DNA of 64,000 bases, from positions 11,452,485 through 11,516,484 of the forward strand of contig NC_133102.1 in the NCBI RefSeq assembly GCF_022965805.1. The letters run 5' to 3'. The translations under genes were made by a program, and so were the position numbers. Each line of letters opens with the position of its first letter. Position 1 is the first letter of the stretch. The DNA comes from Primulina eburnea. Lineage: Eukaryota; Streptophyta; Magnoliopsida; Lamiales; Gesneriaceae. The notes under the pieces are model-generated. The model was not told where the DNA came from. It was given only the letters and a program-made list of their open reading frames with translations, and did no database searches. This document shows positions 58,676 to 64,000 of the stretch, piece by piece.

Positions 58676-58942
58676 ACCGTCGCTAATGAGTGACGAGTTA
58701 AAACATTGTCGCTAATTAGCGACGGTTGTTTGAATGCTGTCGCTAAATAGCGACGGTTTAAAAACTCCGTCGCTCATTAGCGACGGTTTCTCCAAAAGCC
58801 GTCGCTAATTAGCGACGGTTTAATATTTCCATAAAATAAAAAATTACTTTTAATAATTTTTTTTAAAAAAAACTTAAAATTTATTTTATGGAAATAACAG
58901 CGACGCTAATTAACGACTGCTTTTGAAAAACCGTCGCTAATT
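58676..58942. repeat. Array of the GCGACGG palindrome
   Basis: About six units on the theme CCGTCGCTAATTAGCGACGG (a perfect 20-bp palindrome at 58799-58818), with variants in the central four bases. It is partly flanked by inverted ATTTCCATAAAATAAA-type sequence. GCGACGG subterminal repeats are common in plant CACTA-type elements, but no CACTA terminus was found. Confidence 0.55.
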
Positions 58943-59103
58943 TCTACCATTTTTCATAAGTCAACATTAACCTTAACGTCAGGATAACGGTAGGGATCAA
59001 TTCGGGAATATTTTGAAACATAAAGGATTAATTAAGCAGTCAAAAATCATGAGGGACGGAAATGAGAAAAACGGTTAACGAAAAGGACGAAAATGGGCAT
59101 TAT

Positions 59104-59106
<3 letters not shown>

Positions 59107-59162
<56 letters not shown>
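59107..59162. repeat. (AT)n microsatellite
   Basis: An uninterrupted TA run of about 56 bp, directly before a GACAGTAT unit. Confidence 0.95.
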
Positions 59163-59165
<3 letters not shown>

Positions 59166-59232
59166 ACACAGTATTTGTAGGGGTTGGAAAATGTACGTGG
59201 AAAATTCATGACGACCTCCAATCCTTCTTCCA

Positions 59233-59398
59233 ATAAGCAATGAACATGGAAGTCCCATTCTCATTTAGATTGAGACAGTATTTGAATTTTGAATAGAAAT
59301 AGAAATATATATATATATATATATATTTCTATTTCTATTCAAAATTCAAATACTGTCTCAATCTAAATGAGAATGGGACTTCCATGTTCATTGCTTAT
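59233..59398. repeat. 166-bp palindrome
   Basis: The tail of a GACAGTAT unit is followed by an inverted copy of itself. The arms are about 83 bp with (AT)n at the centre (about 59307-59327). The arms look nearly perfect. Confidence 0.75.
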
Positions 59399-59478
59399 AT
59401 ATATATTAATATAAATCCCAAAACAGTTCTTATTCAAAGACGGTATATATATATATGAAAATTAAAATTTTCTTATTC

Positions 59479-59483
59479 AAAGA

Positions 59484-59542
<59 letters not shown>
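59479..59542. repeat. (AT)n hairpin bounded by AAAGACGA / TCGTCTTT
   Basis: A long AT run with 8-bp inverted non-AT ends, so the whole is one self-complementary block next to the presumed Helitron start. Confidence 0.7.
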
Positions 59543-59575
<33 letters not shown>

Positions 59576-59782
59576 CTATTTATTAAAGTTAATCCTATTA
59601 GAATAACTGATGGTGTCTTGGTCTGTTTTCGAATCTACCTAAATTACCCTCCCCACCTCTCCCCGTTTTTTCAAGATCCAATCAGATTATTTCTTCTCTC
59701 ACAAGTGGCAAACGAGACAAACTTCATTCTCCTTTCTTCAATTTCCACATCTAGGTTAAATATCTCTCTCAAATTGTCGCAT

Positions 59783-59998
59783 CTTCCCTTCTAAAACAAT
59801 CGCATTGAAGTGGAGTCGGCGGCCGAGGCCAGCGCCTGCAAAGCACCCTGACAAACTCGAAAATTGTTGTCACGTTGACTCTGCCTCTTCCTTCCAAAAC
59901 AACCGCATTGAAGTAGAGTTTCAAATGGTCGCCGGAGAGCACGGCGGTTGAGGTTAGCGCTGGTATAGAGCACCCTGACAAACTCGAAAATTGTTGTC
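59783..59998. repeat. Tandem duplication in the Helitron, about 100 bp
   Basis: Copies 59783-59871 and 59887-59998 share CGCATTGAAGT and a closing CACCCTGACAAACTCGAAAA. The second has an insertion of about 20 bp. Confidence 0.75.
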
Positions 59999-60554
59999 TC
60001 TCAAAAGATCTAAACATACGTCCACGAGTGACGTCACCTCGGACGCCGTTTATGTATACCTCGACACTTCGAGCAGTTGGTTGAGACGATCGACGCCAGC
60101 CATCTTCTCCTTATTGTCCTTCGAACGCGCCAACTCCAGCGCCTCCTCCATAGCTGCGGTGATTTGGCTGCAACACCCTACGGTGATTTCAATTTTTTTC
60201 CTCTTTAAATTTATTTTAGTTTGATTACTGCTATAACGGCGTATTATTTTCTTTATTCGCTTTTCTGTACGTGTGTTGGTGTGATAAGACGAAATAATTT
60301 AATTTTGATCGATTTAAGTGGTTTTATATTTTTAAAATTTTATTGAAGACAAGGTTTGCTTTGCTGCCCCTTCTCATATTTGCATAATAGAAATTTAAAC
60401 TAATTTCTTCATGAATTTGCATAGTTGGGAAAATAGTTCAACTTTGTTGAAATTTCAGACCTTGGAAAACGATGTGCTGCCATTCTTGGATACTGATTTT
60501 GAGGGCAACATGTGTTCTTTTCCAGCATGAAAAATGTGACTTTGGTTCCCTCAA

Positions 60555-60770
60555 GTGTCCCAATCTTTGCATCAGACGCAAAATCAATCATCTCAATCAA
60601 TTGATATTTCATTCGGAGCCCCAAATGGGAATGTATTAAAGGAGCAAGCGATGGAATTTACTAAAAATACCATCAAAGTCAGCAGAAGATTGAGCGAAGA
60701 CAACTCTTTGGCTGTGCCACAGATCAGTCCACCTTCAACTACCTCCAAGAGACATAAAAACATTTGGTAG
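60555..60770 (+). CDS. Short ORF in the Helitron, possible captured fragment
   Basis: 71 codons, hydrophilic (ISFGAPNGNVLKEQAMEFTK; SRRLSEDNSLAVPQISPPST), followed by an A-rich tract. Not recognised. Helitrons often carry pieces of host genes, so it may be an exon fragment or chance. Confidence 0.25.
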   Translation: MSQSLHQTQNQSSQSIDISFGAPNGNVLKEQAMEFTKNTIKVSRRLSEDNSLAVPQISPPSTTSKRHKNIW

Positions 60771-61165
60771 AGCAAAAAAAAAAAGAAAAAAAAGGAAAGA
60801 AAAATCAAATTTCAAAGATCTCCATTATTTTGAATCCACTGTTTTGGTTTCCCTGTTTTGTAATGTATTTTTGTAGCTTTTTAGTTGGGTTTTTCATTGA
60901 TGTAGAATGATCCTTTTTTCACCCACTTCGTTCACAAAGTCAGCTACTCAACTTGCCATTTTTCCTCCATGTTCTTTGATGTGGTTGCATGGATCATTTT
61001 GTCCGTAAATATCTTCTGTTGCATCCAACGAAAATATGAGCGGAGTTTAGTTCTCATACTCACTTTTCTTACTTTCTTTCCAAGGATCCATAGCCTTTGT
61101 CAAAAGAATTATACTCAAAAGAGAACTTGTGACACACAGACGAAGGCACATAGTGGCCGAATTAA

Positions 61166-61481
61166 AAACTAAGCTTATTTGTGCATATGGCTTGAGTTTA
61201 TGCTGAAACATTTAGTCATACTCTGTAGCAGTAGGAACATAGCATATTGGGTCTTTTTTCATGTTAATGCTACTTTTACATGTGGAATTTGAAGTTTTTT
61301 TTAAACTTGAAATTATTGAAGATGTATGGGTAAATGTTGGATTTATGTTGCGAAACTAAGCTTATTTGTGCATATGGCTTGAATTTATGCTGAAACATTT
61401 AGTCATACTCTTTAGCAGTAGGAACATAGCGTATAAGGTCTTTTCATGTTAATGCTACTTTTACATATGGAATTTGAAGTT
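61166..61481. repeat. Direct duplication in the Helitron, about 130 bp
   Basis: 61166-61296 and 61353-61481 share AAACTAAGCTTATTTGTGCA and CTTTTACATGTGGAATTTGA-like ends. Confidence 0.75.
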
Positions 61482-61656
61482 ATAGTCTGAAGAAAACTTC
61501 TACTGCTATGTGTTGCTTCAATTTGATGTCAATTTTTAACATCATTTGGTTGAGAATTAAAAGAATTTGAAGTTATTGTCTGAAGAAAGCTTCTACTGCT
61601 CTGTGTTGCTTCGATTTGATGCCAATTTTTAACATCATTTGGTTGAAAATTGAAAA
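61470..61656. repeat. Tandem duplication in the Helitron, about 93 bp
   Basis: 61470-61562 and 61563-61656 repeat GAATTTGAAGTTAT to ACATCATTTGGTTGA with a few substitutions. Confidence 0.8.
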
Positions 61657-62206
61657 AGATAATGCTCACATAATATGCATTCTCAAAGAAATAGGGCATA
61701 CAAGATTAGAAGCGTGTTCTTGCGGACAAATTTAGGCCAGTTATATGATTTTATTTGGCATAACTCTGTGATGATTTGTTGGTCTGAATTTAGGAGACAA
61801 ATTTGAGGTTTTTATATTCAATAAATTTTAGTTCGATAATATTATGATAATTTTTGGAAAATCATTTGACTATTTGTTTACTTCTTTTATGTTGAAGTTT
61901 ATCATTATTTCAAATGAGATGATATTGCGGCTACAAAATAATATTATTTTTTATGATCAAAACCTATATCATGTAAGTTAACAAATTGAGTTTGGCGGAT
62001 TTATTTAAGCTTTGGAATTCATTGTCTTTCATGATTCAAGTACAAATTATTTCGGTATCATGCTGTTGTAATATCATGAATGTTTAATTTAGTAACTCAA
62101 TATATTCATGACACGCGCAACGCGTGTGTCTCAGTAGCTAGTAGTATTTGAATTTTTAATAGAAAATTAAAATTTTCTTAGGGCTGGGAACCTGCGCTGT
62201 GCGGGA

Positions 62207-63164
62207 TTGCTCCATTCATTCACTCGTTCTCGAATTGAACGTTGGGTTGTCACCTATGTTATGGATCCAGATGAGATTTCTTGTCTGGTTGCAGAGTTGA
62301 AACTCTCTGCTCCAAAGGAGAGCGACACCATATTTTTAGATGATTCAGAAATGCGAGTTGGACAGAAACGTTTGGCTAATTGTTTGGTAGCAAAGATTCT
62401 ATCACCAAAAGCTATTAACAGAGAAGCATTTTGTCAGCAAATTCCACGCATTCTCCAAGCGACAAGAAAAGTACATATTGAGGCTATGGGAGACAATATA
62501 TCTGTTTGTGATTTTGTTTCCCAGAGAGACAGGAACAGGGCACTTACGGATGGGCCATGGAATTTCTTTATAAGCCTGGTGATTTTCAAGGAACCAATGG
62601 GTTGGCGAAATCCTAATGATATGGTTTTTGATGAGATAGGGATTTTGGTTCAATGTCATAATCTGCCACTAGCCTTTATGCATACTGTTAACCAAAGTCG
62701 GTCGACACATTGGCAGAGTGGAGGAAGTGGATTCGGGAGAAAATGGTGTCTTCTTTGGACGCTTTGCAAAACTTTGGGTAAGAATTAACATTACTAAGCC
62801 TTTGATGAAATTCATTCGTATTAAATCAAAGGGAGAAGAGAAAGACATTATTGTTCTACTGCTTTATGAGCGATTGCCGGATTTCTACTATGCCTGTGGG
62901 AGAATTGGGCATACGATCCGTGACTATGATGACAAAGAGACTGATAGAACCACACTTGCTTTTGGGATCTGGCTGCGTGCATCTACTCACATTGGTGGTT
63001 CCAGGAAAAGCTCGTCTGGTGCTGAGAAAACATCTTATAGACCACCGGAGAGTCCATCGAATGCTGAAACCGAAAACCATGAGCAAACAGACAAAGAAAT
63101 TATGGAATCAGAAAGTCATGCCCTTGTAGTCTTGGAAAAACAGCCTGTGAACAATAAAACCTAA
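62207..63164 (+). pseudogene. LINE ORF1 (DUF4283 / CCHC-type), frameshifted
   Basis: 62207-62788 contains the DUF4283-type core (VGQKRLANCLVAKILSPKAI; FVSQRDRNRALTDGPWNFF). A frameshift near 62700 leads to 62718-63164 with EEVDSGENGVFFGRFAKLWV and a degenerate zinc knuckle (RLPDFYYACGRIGHTIRDYD), in which the first and last Cys positions are Tyr. ORF1 proteins bind element RNA. The knuckle here should not bind zinc. A degraded tail continues to about 63465. Confidence 0.82.
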
Positions 63165-63469
63165 TTGATGGTCCACGAGCCTGTCCGACTCCTTGAAAAA
63201 CCACATGGAAAGAACACAATTTTACCGAGCCTAGCAGCTGGTGGGTCAAAGCAATGAAAACGTAGGGCACGATAAGTAGGTAAGGATCGGATTATGGATA
63301 AGGCACAGTTTCCTTCCTCATTGGCTAAACGACATATAGATGTCTCTGAAGAGGACACTGTATCACAGGAGCACACAAGTCCAATGCAAAAAAAGGTAAA
63401 GGTGGGCTGGATTGATCCTAATGCCACGGATAAATTGGCGGCAGTTGCTCAGCAACCCCGCCGATCATT

Positions 63470-63613
63470 ATGAATATTATAATTTGGAATGTTCGAGGGT
63501 TTGGGAACCCCCGAGCATTCCGGGAACTGCGGCGAATTGTAGCCGATAAGAGCCCAACTCTCTTATTTTTGAGTGAGACAAAAACAAGAGAGTCACGATA
63601 TAGAACTCGTTAA
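63470..63613 (+). pseudogene. LINE ORF2 N-terminus (endonuclease), truncated
   Basis: ATG at 63470 opens 47 codons with the endonuclease/exonuclease/phosphatase start MNIIIWNVRGFGNPRAF and the conserved SETK. A stop at 63611-63613 follows as homology is lost. Confidence 0.8.
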
Positions 63614-64000
63614 ATCAGACTATGTACAAGCCATGCATAATTACTATTATTTAAATTAAAATGATTTTTATGCATGAGGGTTTAAATTCTTTTCTTTAAA
63701 CATTGTTTAGTATTTTACGCAGTAGGTTTAGTTGTTATATTTTCAGTTAAATAAGTGAGACCGGACTAGAGTTGGAGTATTGAGATAAAATTAAAAAATA
63801 AGAAAACATTCCTAGAATTTATTTAAGATAAATTATAAGTTATTTTAATGTAAAATATGTTTAAAGGATTTATTTAAGTAATTTGAGATAAGTAGTAAAT
63901 AAGTTCTTTTAAGTTCAATAATTAATTTATTAATTCACTAAAATACATAATGGGTAGATAAAATTTTAAAGATTTAAAATACAATATTTAAGCATTATTT
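63614..64000. other. AT-rich DNA, possibly LTR-derived
   Basis: No gene is seen. Phrases such as AGTGAGACCGGACTAGAG and AAGAAAACATTCCTAGAATT resemble chromovirus LTR interiors (compare 34550-34640), but the match is too loose to call. Confidence 0.3.

Larger units (their letters stand above)
59535..62141 (+). mobile_element. Non-autonomous Helitron
   Basis: The 3' end is diagnostic: hairpin ACACGCG-CAA-CGCGTGT (62111-62127), ten bases, then CTAG (62138-62141) followed by T. The 5' side reads TATACTATTTATTAAAGTTAATCC, as in many plant Helitrons, but the exact TC start is blurred by AT repeats (59535 is one candidate, preceded by A). No Rep/helicase is present. The interior holds three tandem duplications and a short ORF (60555-60770) of unknown origin. 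Otherwise it is non-coding. Confidence 0.75.
62181..63613 (+). mobile_element. LINE (L1-type) fragment: ORF1 and the start of ORF2, 3' part absent
   Basis: ORF1-type sequence (DUF4283 plus CCHC) is followed by the first 47 codons of an endonuclease-RT ORF2. Sequence after about 63610 is unrelated AT-rich DNA with no RT and no poly(A). Loss of the 3' end is opposite to normal 5' truncation of LINEs. The left boundary is approximate. Confidence 0.75.

Noticed and set aside
58676..58942. Regular palindromic repeats resembling a CRISPR array
   Set aside because: Plant nuclear context, no cas genes, irregular spacing and short spacers; transposon subterminal repeats are more likely.
59769..60017. 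Minus-strand ORF of 82 codons
   Set aside because: It spans the Helitron tandem duplication; both copies are open only by chance and no domain is seen.

Overview
The window is plant nuclear DNA, almost certainly from a eudicot and perhaps an asterid. The evidence is plant-lineage retroelements (Tekay-like chromoviruses, Athila, Copia), an endogenous plant pararetrovirus, a plant Helitron terminus and a five-exon plant alcohol dehydrogenase gene. Roughly four fifths of it is transposable-element or viral sequence. I recognise one ordinary host gene, a CAD / 8-hydroxygeraniol-dehydrogenase-like gene on the minus strand between 36742 and 47260.

Layout. 1-3248: 3' end of a chromovirus (Ty3-A), nested in the 5' LTR of an Athila element (3249-14724). 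The Athila element itself sits in the coat-protein region of an endogenous pararetrovirus (14725 to about 20990). 20991-26326: mostly unassigned AT-rich DNA with a few exon-like stretches. 26327-33663: complete, young chromovirus Ty3-C with TSD TACAT. 33669 to about 36540: 3' end and LTR of another chromovirus (Ty3-D). 36742-47260: the dehydrogenase gene, whose third exon is split by a complete Copia element (37747-46660, TSD ATACT). 47596-56040: complete chromovirus Ty3-E (TSD TGTGT), 335 bp upstream of the gene's ATG. 56041-59534: AT-rich DNA with microsatellites, a fold-back element and arrays of a GCGACGG palindrome. About 59535-62141: non-autonomous Helitron. About 62180-63613: LINE fragment missing its 3' part. 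63614-64000: AT-rich.

Relative ages, from mismatches I counted by eye between LTR pairs: Copia about 4 in 2063 bp; Ty3-C about 3 in 1343 bp; Ty3-E about 17 in 1175 bp; Athila about 13 over the 889 bp present in both LTRs. The pararetrovirus is older than the Athila element inside it. The dehydrogenase was therefore first flanked by Ty3-E and only recently cut by Copia. Apart from that cut, its reading frame and splice sites look intact over 360 codons.

Three patterns are not explained by routine annotation. (1) Every Ty3 element here with a visible 3' end has a hairpin ending 14-19 nt before the 3' LTR; the stem sequences differ between families but the pairing is kept. (2) Three unrelated LTR families carry arrays of short GC-rich inverted repeats in the upstream half of the LTR, in two cases just before a clear TATA box. 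The Copia leader holds a similar GC hairpin array, and Athila repeats its array in front of its third ORF. (3) Ty3-E has an intact extra ORF, predicted coiled coil with an acidic tail, between its primer-binding site and gag.
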